NCBI GenBank assembly: GCA_016208105.1
Contig: JACQYS010000001.1
Location: forward strand, 1-64,000
DNA length: 64,000 bases
Direction of reading: 5' to 3'
DNA from: Desulfovibrio sp.
GTDB lineage: Bacteria; Desulfobacterota; Desulfovibrionia; Desulfovibrionales; Desulfovibrionaceae
Below, one piece after another: positions 26,740 to 36,267 of this stretch. Numbering within the stretch: position 1 is the first letter of the stretch; every line of letters begins with the position of its first letter. Below the pieces are notes generated by a model. The model saw only the letters and a program-made list of their open reading frames with translations. It was not told the origin of the DNA and did not search any database. The position numbers and the translations under genes were made by a program.

Positions 26740-27840
26740 ATGCCTCTTTCCATCGGAATCGTCGGCCTACCGAACGTCGGCAAGTCCACGCTGTTCAATG
26801 CCCTCACCCGTGCCCAGAACGCCCAGGCCGCCAACTATCCCTTCTGCACCATCGAGCCCAACAAGGCCATCGTGGCGGTGCCAGACGAACGCCTGGAGAA
26901 GCTGACCAACATGGCCAAGCCCCAGAAGACGATTCCGGCCACGGTGGAATTCACCGACATCGCCGGGCTGGTCCGAGGAGCGAGCAAGGGAGAAGGGCTT
27001 GGCAACAAGTTTCTGGCCAACATCCGCGAGACCCAGGCCATCCTGCATGTGGTCCGCTGCTTCGACGACGACGACGTGGTGCACGTGCACGGCAAGGTGG
27101 ACCCGGTGACGGATATCGAGGTCATCGAAACCGAGCTCATTCTGGCGGACGCCCAGGTCCTGGAGAACCGGATGGACCGCCTGCGCAAACAGGCCAGGGC
27201 GAGCAAGGAGCATCAGGCCAAACTGGCTGTGGCGGAAAAACTCCTGGCTCATCTCATGGAGGGCAAGCCGGCCGCCACCATGGAAGGGGCAGGCGAAGGC
27301 GCCATGGCCGAGCTTTTTGCCGAACTGGGCCCAATAACGGCCAAGCCTGTTATCTATTGCGCCAACGTGGATGAAGCAGGACTCAGCGAGGACGGTTCCC
27401 AGGTGCAGGCTGTGCGCGCGTACGCAGCCAAAACGGATGCCCCGGTGGTGAAGGTCTCGGCCAAGATGGAGGAGGAGATGGCCTCTCTCTCCGACGAGGA
27501 GCGCCTGGAGTTCCTGGAATCCTACGGGGTTGAGAGCTCGGGCCTGGATCAGGTCATCCGCACCGGATATTCGGTCTTGGGCCTCATAAGCTATTTTACG
27601 GTCGGCCCCAAGGAAGTCCGCGCCTGGACCATTGAGCAGGGCTGGAAGGCGCCCAAGGCGGCGTCCGTGATCCACACGGATTTCGAACGCGGCTTCATCA
27701 GGGCCGAGGTGATCTCCTACCAGGACTATGTGTCCCACGCCAACGAAGCGGCCTGCCGGGCCGCTGGCGTGCTCAGGCAGGAAGGCAAGGAATACGTGTT
27801 CAAGGACGGGGACGTGGTGCACTTCCTCTTCAACGTCTAG
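26740..27840 (+). CDS. ychF: Redox-regulated ATPase YchF
   Basis: 366 residues from ATG 26740; frames starting upstream are not supported. It is an Obg-like P-loop protein with GLPNVGKST (9-17) and TDIAGLVRGASKGEGLGN. NVDE replaces the NKxD motif, which is typical of ATP preference. The C-terminal TGS domain ends in FKDGDVVHFLFNV. It binds ribosomes and has roles in stress response in other bacteria. Divergent from the sensor kinase with 238 bases between the starts. Confidence 0.96.
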   Translation: MPLSIGIVGLPNVGKSTLFNALTRAQNAQAANYPFCTIEPNKAIVAVPDERLEKLTNMAKPQKTIPATVEFTDIAGLVRGASKGEGLGNKFLANIRETQAILHVVRCFDDDDVVHVHGKVDPVTDIEVIETELILADAQVLENRMDRLRKQARASKEHQAKLAVAEKLLAHLMEGKPAATMEGAGEGAMAELFAELGPITAKPVIYCANVDEAGLSEDGSQVQAVRAYAAKTDAPVVKVSAKMEEEMASLSDEERLEFLESYGVESSGLDQVIRTGYSVLGLISYFTVGPKEVRAWTIEQGWKAPKAASVIHTDFERGFIRAEVISYQDYVSHANEAACRAAGVLRQEGKEYVFKDGDVVHFLFNV

Positions 27841-27909
27841 GGAAACGCTGGATCAAGCCTCTCGCAAGCCTTATTTCAGCAGGATGCCACTGAGTTTGAT
27901 CCTTGCGGC

Positions 27910-28566
27910 TCAGTACGCAGTGGCGTGCAGGGCCATCTCGGCCAGGGCGTTCACGCAGGCCGCGGCCAGGGCCGAGCCGCCCTTGCGGCCCACGATGCTT
28001 ATGTAGGCGGTGTCGTCTCGCTCCATGAGCAGGTCTTTCGATTCAGCCGCGTTGACGAACCCCACGGGCATGCCGACCACCAGCTCCGGTTTTACCTTGC
28101 CTTGGTCCATGAGTTCCAGGAGCCTTAAGAGCGCTGTGGGTGCGTTGCCGATGGCGAAAACCAGAGGCCCCGGCAGGAGCACGGCCTCGTCCATGGCCAA
28201 CCTGGCCCGGGTGACTCCCAGTTCCTTGGCCTTTGCGGCCAAGCCCGGATCGTCCATCCAGCACATGGTGCGGCTGCCCAGGGCGTCCAGCCGTCGGGAC
28301 GGAATGCCGACCTGGCACATGCGCGTGTCAGTGACGATGACCGCGCCGGACCGCAGGGCCGACACTCCGGCATGGACGGCATCGGGCGAAAAACGCAGAA
28401 GTTTCAGGAGTTCAAAGTCCGCGGAGGTGTGGATGAGCCTCCGGGCCACCTCCCACTCTCCATCCTGGAAAGGGCGGGGCTCAGGCACTTCGGAATCGAT
28501 TATCGCGAAACTCTTTCTTTCTATCCCAGCGGGATCGAGAGGGCTTTGCATGTCTTTGTCGTTCAT
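27910..28566 (-). CDS. cobH: Precorrin-8X methylmutase
   Basis: 218 residues. It moves the methyl group from C-11 to C-12 in corrin ring synthesis for cobalamin. The catalytic histidine is probably H46 in LIHTSADFELL. The central LAMDEAVLLPGPLVFAIGNAP and the C-terminal GRKGGSALAAACVNALAEMA are family marks. Called cobH or cbiC depending on naming; the anaerobic form would be cbiC (cobalt-precorrin-8). No other cobalamin gene is adjacent. Confidence 0.93.
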   Translation of the reverse strand: MNDKDMQSPLDPAGIERKSFAIIDSEVPEPRPFQDGEWEVARRLIHTSADFELLKLLRFSPDAVHAGVSALRSGAVIVTDTRMCQVGIPSRRLDALGSRTMCWMDDPGLAAKAKELGVTRARLAMDEAVLLPGPLVFAIGNAPTALLRLLELMDQGKVKPELVVGMPVGFVNAAESKDLLMERDDTAYISIVGRKGGSALAAACVNALAEMALHATAY

Positions 28567-28702
28567 GAGAATATCCTAGCGCGTATCGTGCTTCTCGCCA
28601 AGTGCGGCTGCTTGACAAAAGGGCCGGGAATGGTCTTGAACGGCTGGCGAGAGTGATGGAATCTGAACCGGCGCCTGGGCGCAAGATGTTTCGGAGTGGT
28701 GC

Positions 28703-29941
28703 ATGCGGGTATGCGATCTCAGGCCCGGCTTACTGCTGGCCAGCCCCGTTCGGGACGTGAACGGGCGTTTGCTCATGAGCGTCGGGACCTGCCTGAACGA
28801 CCGCTACATCGGCGTGCTCAAAGCCTGGGGTATCGGTGATGTGGAAATCCAGGGTGAAGGAGAGAGCGGGGTTGACGTGCCGGGCGAAGACTTGTCCGAG
28901 GAACTGGTGGCCAAGGCCAGGGGCATTGTAACCGCCAGGCTCGCCCGGAACGATCTTAACAATCACTTCATCCATGAGGTGTTTCAGCTCGCAGTGGCGA
29001 GAACCGCCTCCCTGCTTGACAGCGGAGTGCCGATTCAGCTCCCTCCATCCGGAGCGCCTGGTCCAGCCCGGTCCGAAGAATCCCTCCCCCCCATCGACTT
29101 GACAGCCTTGACTGCTTCCAATCCCGCCCTGGGCGCCATGCCCGAGGTGCTGGGCCGCTTGGCCCAGGCCATGGACAACCCCAGTGCCTCTCCCCTGGAG
29201 GTGGCGGATATCATCCAGAACGACCCGGGACTTGCGGCCAAGCTGCTCAAGGTGGTCAACAGCGCCCTCTACGGTTTCCCCCAGCGGATCGAAACCATTT
29301 CCCGGGCCGTGACAGTCATCGGCGTGCAGCAACTCTCCGCCCTTGCCCTGGGCCTTACGGTCATGGGTCTTTTCAAGAGCATTCCCAAGGACCTCCTGGA
29401 TATCAAGGATTTTTGGCGTCACTGCCTGGCCTGCGCCTGCGGAGCCCGCGCCCTGGCCTCGGCTCTTGGGCTGCCCAACACGGAACGCTACTTCGTGGCC
29501 GGACTGCTGCACGATGTCGGCCTCCTGCTCTTTATTCTCCATGCTCCCGAGCATGTCCGGCAGGTTCTGTCCGCGGTACGCGTGGACGGGGATTACCTCA
29601 CCTCGGCCGAACGCCGCATCCTGGGTGTGGATCACGGCGCGGCCGGGGCGGCCTTGCTTGCCAGCTGGAAGCTCCCCGCAAGCCTTGTGCAGGCGGCCGG
29701 GCATCACCACGAGCCGCTCACCGCCCAGGAACCCAAGGACGTGACCATCGTGCATGCAGCGGATTTCATGGCCGAAACGCTTCTTTTCGGCTCCGGAGGC
29801 CAGTCAATCATCATGCCCCTTGATCAGACCGCGTTCAGCATGCTCCTTGCTCCTCACGGTGTTGCTGACACGGTGTACGAACGCGTCGAGGAACAGTTTT
29901 CACATCTTGAGTCCATCTTTGTAAGCAATGTCCCGAACTGA
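28703..29941 (+). CDS. HDOD-domain signalling protein
   Basis: 412 residues. The N-terminal part (about 1-60, RVCDLRPGLLLASPVRDVNG) resembles the domain often attached to HDOD proteins. The HDOD domain covers about 140-345 and has HDVGLLLFILH-like and HHHEPLTAQEPK segments; the catalytic HD pair is mostly degenerate, as is usual. It is cytosolic and likely takes part in a signalling chain. Its 3' end overlaps the next kinase gene by 14 bases, so the two are translated together. ATG 28703 is the first plausible start. Confidence 0.85.
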   Translation: MRVCDLRPGLLLASPVRDVNGRLLMSVGTCLNDRYIGVLKAWGIGDVEIQGEGESGVDVPGEDLSEELVAKARGIVTARLARNDLNNHFIHEVFQLAVARTASLLDSGVPIQLPPSGAPGPARSEESLPPIDLTALTASNPALGAMPEVLGRLAQAMDNPSASPLEVADIIQNDPGLAAKLLKVVNSALYGFPQRIETISRAVTVIGVQQLSALALGLTVMGLFKSIPKDLLDIKDFWRHCLACACGARALASALGLPNTERYFVAGLLHDVGLLLFILHAPEHVRQVLSAVRVDGDYLTSAERRILGVDHGAAGAALLASWKLPASLVQAAGHHHEPLTAQEPKDVTIVHAADFMAETLLFGSGGQSIIMPLDQTAFSMLLAPHGVADTVYERVEEQFSHLESIFVSNVPN

Positions 29942-31532
29942 CATCTTAAAACCCTCCGCGCCCATGGAAGGGGCACGTGCCAGTCGCAAGCATCTGGAAG
30001 AGACGACACTGCTTGCCTTGGGTGCCCTAGATCAGGCCGCCGCACTCTCCGATTTCTCAATGAGTTTCGCCAGGCTCGAAGGGCCGCAGCCTATTCTCGA
30101 TCTCTGCCTGGAGCGGGTGGGTGGGCTACTCCCCTTCGCTTCCATGGGGATCATGCTTGTGGATGAGAGCGACTCTTCTTTCCAGATGACACATTGCGTG
30201 CCTTCTTCAGCCGCGGCCAAGCTCGATGAATTCGCGAAGGAGTGCATAGAAAACGGCGCCTTCGCCTTCGCGCTCAGAGAAAAACGAGCTGTTCTCACTC
30301 CGGCGGTTGCGGACGAGCCCAGGCGACTTCTGCACGTGGTCACCACGGTTTCGCGCACCAGGGGCATGTTCGTGGCCGAGTTCAGGGAGCCTACGCCAGG
30401 GCTTTCCGAGGTCACCCTCTCCATCCTGTCCATCATCCTCAACAATACCGCCCAGGCCCTGGAAAGCCACTTCCTGCACCAGCGCATTCAGGACATGAAC
30501 GCGAACCTGGAAGAGAAGGTGAGCAGGCTGGTCAGTTCCGAATTCGAATTGAAACGAATCCGGGCCACCCAGCACCGCCTCATTGAGGAAAAGACCTCGG
30601 AGCTTAAGACAGCGCTGACCAGGCTTGAGACAGAAGTCCGGCAGCGCAAGAAGGCCGAGATTCTCATGGAGGCGCTGAACCAACGCCTGGAGACCAAGGT
30701 GGAAGTGCGCACCAAGGCCCTTTTCCGCAAGGTCGCCGAGATGGAGGAGGCCAACAAGCAGCTCAGGGAACTGGAACGGCTCAAGTCGTCCTTCTTGTCC
30801 TCGGTTTCTCACGAGTTGAGGACCCCTTTGACCTCCATACGGGGGTTCGCCAAACTCATCGCCAAGGATTTTGAAAAGTATTTCAACCAGGACCCCTCGA
30901 GCATCTTGTTCCCCAAGGCGGAGCGGCTTTTACGCAACCTGGCCATCGTGGAGAAAGAATCCGAGCGCCTGACCAGGCTCATAAACGACGTGCTCGACCT
31001 TTCGCGCATCGAATCCGGGAAGATGCCCTGGAGAGACGAGCCCATATCCTTGTCCGAAATAGTTGGCGACGCTGTCCTGGCTGTCCAGGGGAGGCTTGAA
31101 TACCGCCCGATGGTGTCTCTGCGTGTGGATATACCGGGCGTATTACCGGTGGTCTGCGCCGACAGGGACCGAATTCTCCAGGTGCTCATCAACCTGTTGG
31201 ACAACGCCCTCAAGTTCACCGAAGCGGGCTTTGTTTCGGTGACTGCCTGCCCCACGGACGAAGGGCGCATGGTGGCTGTCTGTGTGGAAGACACCGGAAT
31301 TGGCATTGCCCCTGAGGAATCCGAGAAAATATTCGACAAGTTCCATCAGCACGGACGCAAGGACACCCTGAGGGACAAACCCAGAGGTACCGGCCTTGGC
31401 TTGGCCATCTGCCGCCATATAGTCACCCGTCACGGCGGGCAGATCTGGATGGAGCCCGGGGCAGAGAAGGGAAGCGTCTTCTGTTTCACGCTGCCAGCCA
31501 CATGCGAGGGTGACGCCTCATCCACGGGCTAG
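29928..31532 (+). CDS. Cytosolic GAF-domain sensor histidine kinase
   Basis: 534 residues without membrane segments. Order: GAF-like domain (about 45-190), a long coiled coil (190-285), then the kinase core with H295 in SHELRTPLTSI. The ATPase has DNALKFTEAG, DTGIGIAPEE and GTGLGLAICRH. It overlaps the HDOD gene by 14 bases. The pair probably senses an internal signal and passes it to a regulator encoded elsewhere. No receiver domain is fused. Confidence 0.9.
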   Translation: MSRTDILKPSAPMEGARASRKHLEETTLLALGALDQAAALSDFSMSFARLEGPQPILDLCLERVGGLLPFASMGIMLVDESDSSFQMTHCVPSSAAAKLDEFAKECIENGAFAFALREKRAVLTPAVADEPRRLLHVVTTVSRTRGMFVAEFREPTPGLSEVTLSILSIILNNTAQALESHFLHQRIQDMNANLEEKVSRLVSSEFELKRIRATQHRLIEEKTSELKTALTRLETEVRQRKKAEILMEALNQRLETKVEVRTKALFRKVAEMEEANKQLRELERLKSSFLSSVSHELRTPLTSIRGFAKLIAKDFEKYFNQDPSSILFPKAERLLRNLAIVEKESERLTRLINDVLDLSRIESGKMPWRDEPISLSEIVGDAVLAVQGRLEYRPMVSLRVDIPGVLPVVCADRDRILQVLINLLDNALKFTEAGFVSVTACPTDEGRMVAVCVEDTGIGIAPEESEKIFDKFHQHGRKDTLRDKPRGTGLGLAICRHIVTRHGGQIWMEPGAEKGSVFCFTLPATCEGDASSTG

Positions 31533-31680
31533 CCCGCTCCGTTCTCGGATCGCTCTTGATCCCGGCAGTTCCCATCATGGGGTCTGATCCACCACCAGCC
31601 TTCTTGCTTGCCTCATCTCCAAACGCCAGATCGCTGCGGTTTTGATTGATCGGTGGGCGCCAAGAGAACCCGAAAGGGAG

Positions 31681-31735
31681 TTGACACCCTGTGGGAATCT
31701 CGCTAGTTCTTTATATCAATATATGTTGATATAAA
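31681..31735 (+). promoter_or_regulatory. Promoter and SahR-like operator of the benE-sahR-ahcY operon
   Basis: A perfect 10-bp inverted repeat TTTATATCAA (31710-31719) and TTGATATAAA (31726-31735), separated by TATATG, lies 16 bases before the first start. ArsR-family operators look like this, and the regulator encoded two genes downstream is an ArsR-methyltransferase. A TTGACA (31681-31686) with a 17-base spacer suggests a -35 box; the -10 at 31704-31709 (TAGTTC) is poor. The repeat would cover the transcription start and so block it. Confidence 0.7.
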
Positions 31736-31751
31736 GATAGAGAGATTCGTA

Positions 31752-32939
31752 GTGGACCAATTGCTCAAGAACCGCTCCTTGTTTGGGGATTTCTCGCTCA
31801 GCGCCGTTGTGGCTGGGATGATAGCCGTGGCTGTTTCCTTTGGCGGCCCCGCGGCCATAATCTTTCAGGCAGCCAGCGTGGCCGGGCTCTCTCCGGCTCA
31901 GCTCGGAAGTTGGATCTGGGCGATCTGTATAGGCAGCGGACTCACCGGAGTCTACCTGTCGCTTCGCTTTCGCGAACCGGTGGTCACGGCCTGGTCCACT
32001 CCTGGGGTGGCGTTGCTGGCCGCTGGCTGGGCCGCCTATCCCTATCCGGAGGCGATCGGGGCGTTCATTGTGGCCGGAGCGCTCATCACCGTGTTCGGGG
32101 TCAGTGGGATGTTCCAGGCCATGATGGATAAAATACCCGGCCCCGTGGTGTCGGCCATGCTGGCGGGCATTCTCTTTCGCTTCGGGGTGGACGTGTTCGG
32201 ATATTTGAAAAGCGCGCCGATTCTTGCCGGTGCCATGATCGCCGCCTACCTCGCGGCCAAGCGACTGACTCCCCGCTACGCCATGGTCTGCACGCTCGCG
32301 GCCGGGTTCGTGACGGCGTGGATCACAGGCGGGCTTGATTTTTCGTCCGTGGACGCCTCCCTGGCCGTTCCCGTGCTGACCATGCCGTCCTTTACGCTTG
32401 GGGCGATAATGGGGCTCGGGCTTCCGCTCTTTCTGGTGACCATGACCGGGCAGAACGCCACTGGCCTGGGCGTCATGCGCGCCAGCGGCTACCATGCTCC
32501 GGCCACGCCAATCGTGGCCCTGACCGGTCTTTTCTCCACACTCTTGGCGCCCTTCGGCTGCCACGGCGTGAACCTGGCGGCCATCACCGCCGCTATCTGT
32601 ACGGGGACCGAGGCCCATGTTGATCCGTCCAGGCGCTATGTGGCCGCCGTGGTCTGCGGGGCGTGTTACTTGGCTGTGGGCGTATTCGGCGCTGCCCTGG
32701 TGGGGGTGTTCACAGCCCTGCCCGGGGCTCTGATCGCAGTGGTATCCGGCCTGGCCCTGTTCGGGGCCATCGCCTCGGGGCTCACCCAGGCCATGGAGGA
32801 CGCCAGCAGGCGCGAGGCCGCCCTGGTCACGCTTCTCATCACGGTGTCGGGCTTAAGCTTTTTCGGCATCGGCTCGGCTTTCTGGGGTTTGGCCGGGGGG
32901 CTTTTGGCTGACCGTGTCCTCACCGGGAGGCTTGGATGA
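31752..32939 (+). CDS. BenE-family permease
   Basis: 395 residues from GTG 31752, with about 12 membrane segments. The GLPLFLVTMTGQNATGL and FGCHGVNLAAITAAICTG segments match the BenE benoate/proton symporter family pattern. The ATGA overlap with the next gene (stop 32937-32939) places it in one operon with sahR and ahcY. That context argues against benzoate as the real substrate; a compound of the methionine cycle, such as adenosine, homocysteine or methionine, is a reasonable guess. The ribosome site is weak. Confidence 0.8.
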   Translation: MDQLLKNRSLFGDFSLSAVVAGMIAVAVSFGGPAAIIFQAASVAGLSPAQLGSWIWAICIGSGLTGVYLSLRFREPVVTAWSTPGVALLAAGWAAYPYPEAIGAFIVAGALITVFGVSGMFQAMMDKIPGPVVSAMLAGILFRFGVDVFGYLKSAPILAGAMIAAYLAAKRLTPRYAMVCTLAAGFVTAWITGGLDFSSVDASLAVPVLTMPSFTLGAIMGLGLPLFLVTMTGQNATGLGVMRASGYHAPATPIVALTGLFSTLLAPFGCHGVNLAAITAAICTGTEAHVDPSRRYVAAVVCGACYLAVGVFGAALVGVFTALPGALIAVVSGLALFGAIASGLTQAMEDASRREAALVTLLITVSGLSFFGIGSAFWGLAGGLLADRVLTGRLG

Positions 32940-33856
32940 GCGGTTGTCCGTCCCTGTCCGCTTTCAAGGCTTTGGCTGACGAAACCCGGCTCAGGCTCAT
33001 TCGTCTTCTGGTTCGCTTTGAGCTGAACGTGGGCGAAATAGTGGGTGTTCTGGGCATGGGCCAATCGAGGATTTCGCGCCATTTGCGAATCCTGGTGGAG
33101 TCGGGGCTGCTCAAGGCCAGGCGCGACGGTCTGTGGGTATTTTATTCAGCCGAGAAATCCGGGTTGCTGTCAGCCATCGAGCCATACATCGAAAATTGCG
33201 GCCCCGAGAAGGATATGGCTCTGGCTCGGGAAGCCCTGGACGCCCGCAACAGCGAAACCCGCCGCTTCTTCAACTCCATCGCCCCGGACTGGCAGGCCAT
33301 GCGCCGAGAGGTATTGGGCGATCTGGACCTGGACAGCCTGATCCTTGAGCGCCTGCCCCGCTGCGGCACCATGGCCGACCTTGGCTGCGGGCCGGGGGAA
33401 CTCCTCTTGGCTCTGGCCTCCAAGGCGGACCGGCTCATAGGGGTGGACGCCTCCCCGGCCATGCTGGATCTGGCCCGGCGCAAGGTGGCTCTTCACGACG
33501 CGAGCCTTCGGGTGGGTGAGTTGGAGCACCTGCCCCTGGCCGACGCCGAGGCCCAGGCCGCAGTGCTGAGCCTGACTCTGCACCACCTGTCCGACCCGGT
33601 GGCTGCCCTCAAGGAAGCCCGCCGGGTGGTGGCTCCGGGCGGAACTCTGGTGGTGGTGGACTACCTCAAGCACGCAAGCGAGCTCATGCGCGAACGCTTC
33701 GGGGACCGCTGGCTCGGCTTCGACCCGGACGAAATTTCCGCCTGGCTTGACCAGACCGGTCTGATCCTGGATACGTTGGAAACAAAACCCGTCAAACTGG
33801 GCCTGAAGGTAGGCATATACGTCGCCCGCAGGCCCTTAATGGAGGATTCGAAATGA
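32936..33856 (+). CDS. sahR: ArsR-family regulator fused to SAM methyltransferase domain (SahR-like)
   Basis: 306 residues. Residues 6-80 are an ArsR winged helix ([19 protein letters not shown] is the recognition part). Residues 110-300 form a class I methyltransferase-like domain with ADLGCGPGE (148-155) and [12 protein letters not shown]. SahR of Desulfovibrio has this structure and senses S-adenosylhomocysteine to control its recycling. It overlaps both neighbours by four bases (benE stop, ahcY start). No metal-binding cysteine pair of arsenic sensors is seen in the winged helix. Confidence 0.85.
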   Translation: MSGCPSLSAFKALADETRLRLIRLLVRFELNVGEIVGVLGMGQSRISRHLRILVESGLLKARRDGLWVFYSAEKSGLLSAIEPYIENCGPEKDMALAREALDARNSETRRFFNSIAPDWQAMRREVLGDLDLDSLILERLPRCGTMADLGCGPGELLLALASKADRLIGVDASPAMLDLARRKVALHDASLRVGELEHLPLADAEAQAAVLSLTLHHLSDPVAALKEARRVVAPGGTLVVVDYLKHASELMRERFGDRWLGFDPDEISAWLDQTGLILDTLETKPVKLGLKVGIYVARRPLMEDSK

Positions 33857-35277
33857 AAGTGAAGCCGCTCGATCTGTCGCTCAAGTACAAAGTCGCCGAC
33901 ATGTCCCAGGCCGAATGGGGCCGCAAGGAGATGATCATCTCCGAGAACGAGATGCCAGGCCTCATGGCGGTGCGCGCCAAGTACGGCCCCAAAAAGCCCC
34001 TCAAGGGCCTGAAGGTGGCCGGCAGCCTGCACATGACCATCCAGACCGCCATGCTCATCGAGACCCTCTACGAGCTGGGCGCCGACCTGCGCTGGGCCAG
34101 CTGCAACATCTACTCCACCCAGGACCACGCCGCCGCGGCCATCGCCAAGGCCGGCACCGCCGCCGTGTTCGCCTGGAAGGGCGAGACCCTGGAGGACTAC
34201 TGGTGGTGCACCGAGATGGCGCTCACCTGGCCTGACGGGTCCGGCCCGGACCTCATCGTGGATGACGGCGGCGACGCCACCCTGTTCATCCACCACGGCG
34301 TCAAGGCTGAGAAGGACCCGAGCATCCTGAAAAAGCCCACGGACAACAAGGAATTCGCCATCATCATCGAGCGCCTGGCCGCTTCCGTGAAGGCCGACAA
34401 GACCCGCTTCACCAACTGGGCCAAGAAGATCAAGGGCGTTTCCGAGGAAACCACCACCGGCGTGCACCGTCTCTACCAGATGATGAAGGACGGCGACCTC
34501 CTGTTCCCGGCCATCAACGTCAACGACTCCGTGACCAAGTCCAAGTTCGACAACCTCTACGGATGCCGCGAGTCCCTGGCCGACGGCATCAAGCGCGCCA
34601 CCGACGTGATGATGGCCGGCAAGGTGGTGGTCGTGGCCGGGTACGGCGACGTGGGCAAGGGTTGCGCCAGCTCCATGCGGGGCTACGGTGCGCGCGTGCT
34701 CGTCACCGAGATCGACCCCATCTGCGCCCTGCAGGCGGCAATGGAAGGCTTCGAAGTGACCACCATGGCTGACGCGTGCAAGCAGGGCGACATCTTCGTC
34801 ACCGCCACTGGCTGCGCGGACGTCATCACCGGCGCGCATATGGAAAAGATGCGCGAAGGGGCCATCATCTGCAACATCGGCCACTTCGACTCCGAGATCG
34901 CCATGCATTACCTGGAGAACACCAAGGAGTGCAAAAAAGAGGAGATCAAGCCCCTGGTGGACAAGTGGACCTTGAAGTCCGGGCGCTCCATCCTGGTGCT
35001 GGCCGAGGGCCGGCTGGTGAACCTGGGCTGCGCCACCGGCCACCCCAGCTTCGTGATGTCCAACAGCTTCACCAACCAGGCACTGGCCCAGATCGACCTG
35101 GCCCAGAAGAAGTACAAGGTCGGCGTGTACACGCTGCCCAAGCTCCTGGACGAGGAGGTCGCCCGCCTGCATCTGGAGCGCCTGGAAGTGAAGCTCGAAA
35201 AGCTGACCCCGGCCCAGGCCAAGTACATGGGCATCAGCCCCAAGGGCCCCTTCAAGCCGGACCACTACCGCTACTAG
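33853..35277 (+). CDS. ahcY: Adenosylhomocysteinase
   Basis: 474 residues. It cleaves S-adenosylhomocysteine to adenosine and homocysteine with a bound NAD. Visible marks: [15 protein letters not shown] (near 84), DDGGDAT (137-143), the NAD motif GYGDVGKG (263-270), NIGHFDSEI and the C-terminal KPDHYRY. It is the last gene of the SahR operon. A hairpin (35295-35325) follows the stop. Sequence is highly typical, and nothing is missing. Confidence 0.98.
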   Translation: MKVKPLDLSLKYKVADMSQAEWGRKEMIISENEMPGLMAVRAKYGPKKPLKGLKVAGSLHMTIQTAMLIETLYELGADLRWASCNIYSTQDHAAAAIAKAGTAAVFAWKGETLEDYWWCTEMALTWPDGSGPDLIVDDGGDATLFIHHGVKAEKDPSILKKPTDNKEFAIIIERLAASVKADKTRFTNWAKKIKGVSEETTTGVHRLYQMMKDGDLLFPAINVNDSVTKSKFDNLYGCRESLADGIKRATDVMMAGKVVVVAGYGDVGKGCASSMRGYGARVLVTEIDPICALQAAMEGFEVTTMADACKQGDIFVTATGCADVITGAHMEKMREGAIICNIGHFDSEIAMHYLENTKECKKEEIKPLVDKWTLKSGRSILVLAEGRLVNLGCATGHPSFVMSNSFTNQALAQIDLAQKKYKVGVYTLPKLLDEEVARLHLERLEVKLEKLTPAQAKYMGISPKGPFKPDHYRY

Positions 35278-35294
35278 GCCCGTTTGCCGCATAA

Positions 35295-35325
35295 CCCGGC
35301 CGGGGAGGTGAAAGCCTCCTCGGCT
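35295..35325 (+). terminator. Hairpin after ahcY, possible terminator
   Basis: GGCCGGGGAGG and CCTCCTCGGCT close a stem of 10 pairs with one mismatch around a TGAAAG loop. No T run follows, so termination may be weak or factor dependent. Confidence 0.4.
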
Positions 35326-35437
35326 GTTGCGGCGGTTCACCGGTCCATCACATGGCTGGGCACCCGTGGCGGATTATTGTGCTCGAACCATTACGGAGCC
35401 AGCCCGGAACCACGCCAAATGAAAAGAGAGTAGTGCC

Positions 35438-35800
35438 ATGGCGCATCTCATAGAGTCCCCTGCGATAATTCAAGCGGCGGGTGCCCCTCCTAAGATCATC
35501 GAGGAGTTCGTCGGACAGGCCAACTCCGGTACATCACACGTCAGCATCGCCCGCATGAAGAGCCCCGAGGGATGGTCCGAACCGGGGCAGACCCCGGAGT
35601 TCGACGAGTACTCCGTGGTTCTGCGCGGCGCGCTGCATGTGCGGACCCGTTCAGGTGAAAGAGTGGTCAAGCCAGGCCAAGCCGTGATCGCAGCCAAAGG
35701 AGAATGGGTCCAGTACAGCACGCCCGAACCCGGGGGCGCGGAGTATGTGGCCGTCTGCCTGCCCGCCTTCACCCCCGGATTGGTTCATCGGGACGAGTAA
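35438..35800 (+). CDS. Cupin-domain protein
   Basis: 120 residues forming one small beta-barrel: EFDEYSVVLRGALHVRTRSGE is the first cupin motif, and VKPGQAVIAAKGEWVQYSTPE the second. The metal-binding histidines of classical cupins are not all present, so it may be a binding rather than catalytic protein. It stands alone between ahcY and the SUI1-like gene. The ATG has a GAAAAGAGAG ribosome site. Ligand unknown. Confidence 0.8.
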   Translation: MAHLIESPAIIQAAGAPPKIIEEFVGQANSGTSHVSIARMKSPEGWSEPGQTPEFDEYSVVLRGALHVRTRSGERVVKPGQAVIAAKGEWVQYSTPEPGGAEYVAVCLPAFTPGLVHRDE

Positions 35801-35858
35801 TGGCGAGGTTTTCGCGAAGTAACCAGACGTGTTCGATTTCAATGGGACCAGTGTTGCC

Positions 35859-36221
35859 ATGTCGTTGAAAAACAAGGATTCCGTCACCGTCTACTCCACC
35901 GAGCACGGCAAGACCTGCCCAACGTGCGGCAAGCCAGTGGCAGGCTGCATCTGTGACAGCCAGAGGATCGCTCTGAAAAGCGACGGCATTGTCAGAATCA
36001 TGCGCCAGACCAAGGGACGCAAGGGCAAGGGAGTCAGTCTGATCACCGGACTCTCTCTGTCAGCGGTGGAGCTCGAAAAGCTGGCCAAGCAGCTCAAACA
36101 GCGCTGCGGGGCTGGCGGAGCCGTAAAGGACGGAGTGATCGAGATCCAGGGTGACCATCGCGACACCTTGCTCCAGGAACTCACGAAGCTAGGCTTCAAG
36201 GTCAAGCTCGCGGGTGGATGA
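35859..36221 (+). CDS. SUI1/eIF1-like translation factor (YciH family)
   Basis: 120 residues from ATG 35859; an in-frame GTG at 35829 would add ten. The N-terminal part has a CPTCGKP...CICD cysteine set that could bind zinc. The rest is the SUI1 fold with the basic stretch QTKGRKGKGVSLITGL and GAGGAVKDGVIEIQGDHRD. Bacterial YciH can affect start-codon choice under stress. It ends in a strong terminator. Confidence 0.88.
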   Translation: MSLKNKDSVTVYSTEHGKTCPTCGKPVAGCICDSQRIALKSDGIVRIMRQTKGRKGKGVSLITGLSLSAVELEKLAKQLKQRCGAGGAVKDGVIEIQGDHRDTLLQELTKLGFKVKLAGG

Positions 36222-36255
36222 AAGCCCGGCCTAAGCGACCGGGCTTTCCAGATTC
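36220..36255 (+). terminator. Terminator after the SUI1-like gene
   Basis: Perfect 10-bp arms GAAAGCCCGG and CCGGGCTTTC around a 9-base loop, with T-rich bases following. It also faces the end of the YXWGXW gene, so it may serve both strands. Confidence 0.75.
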
Positions 36256-36267
36256 TTGTTTTTCTCT

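Noticed and set aside
31752..32939. Benzoate transport as the role of the BenE-family gene
   Set aside because: No benzoate pathway gene is near; the operon partners are methionine-cycle genes, so a benzoate call was not made.
33661..35340. 559-codon open frame opposite ahcY
   Set aside because: Shadow of a high-GC gene; the residue pattern is His/Gly/Val-rich with no family motif.
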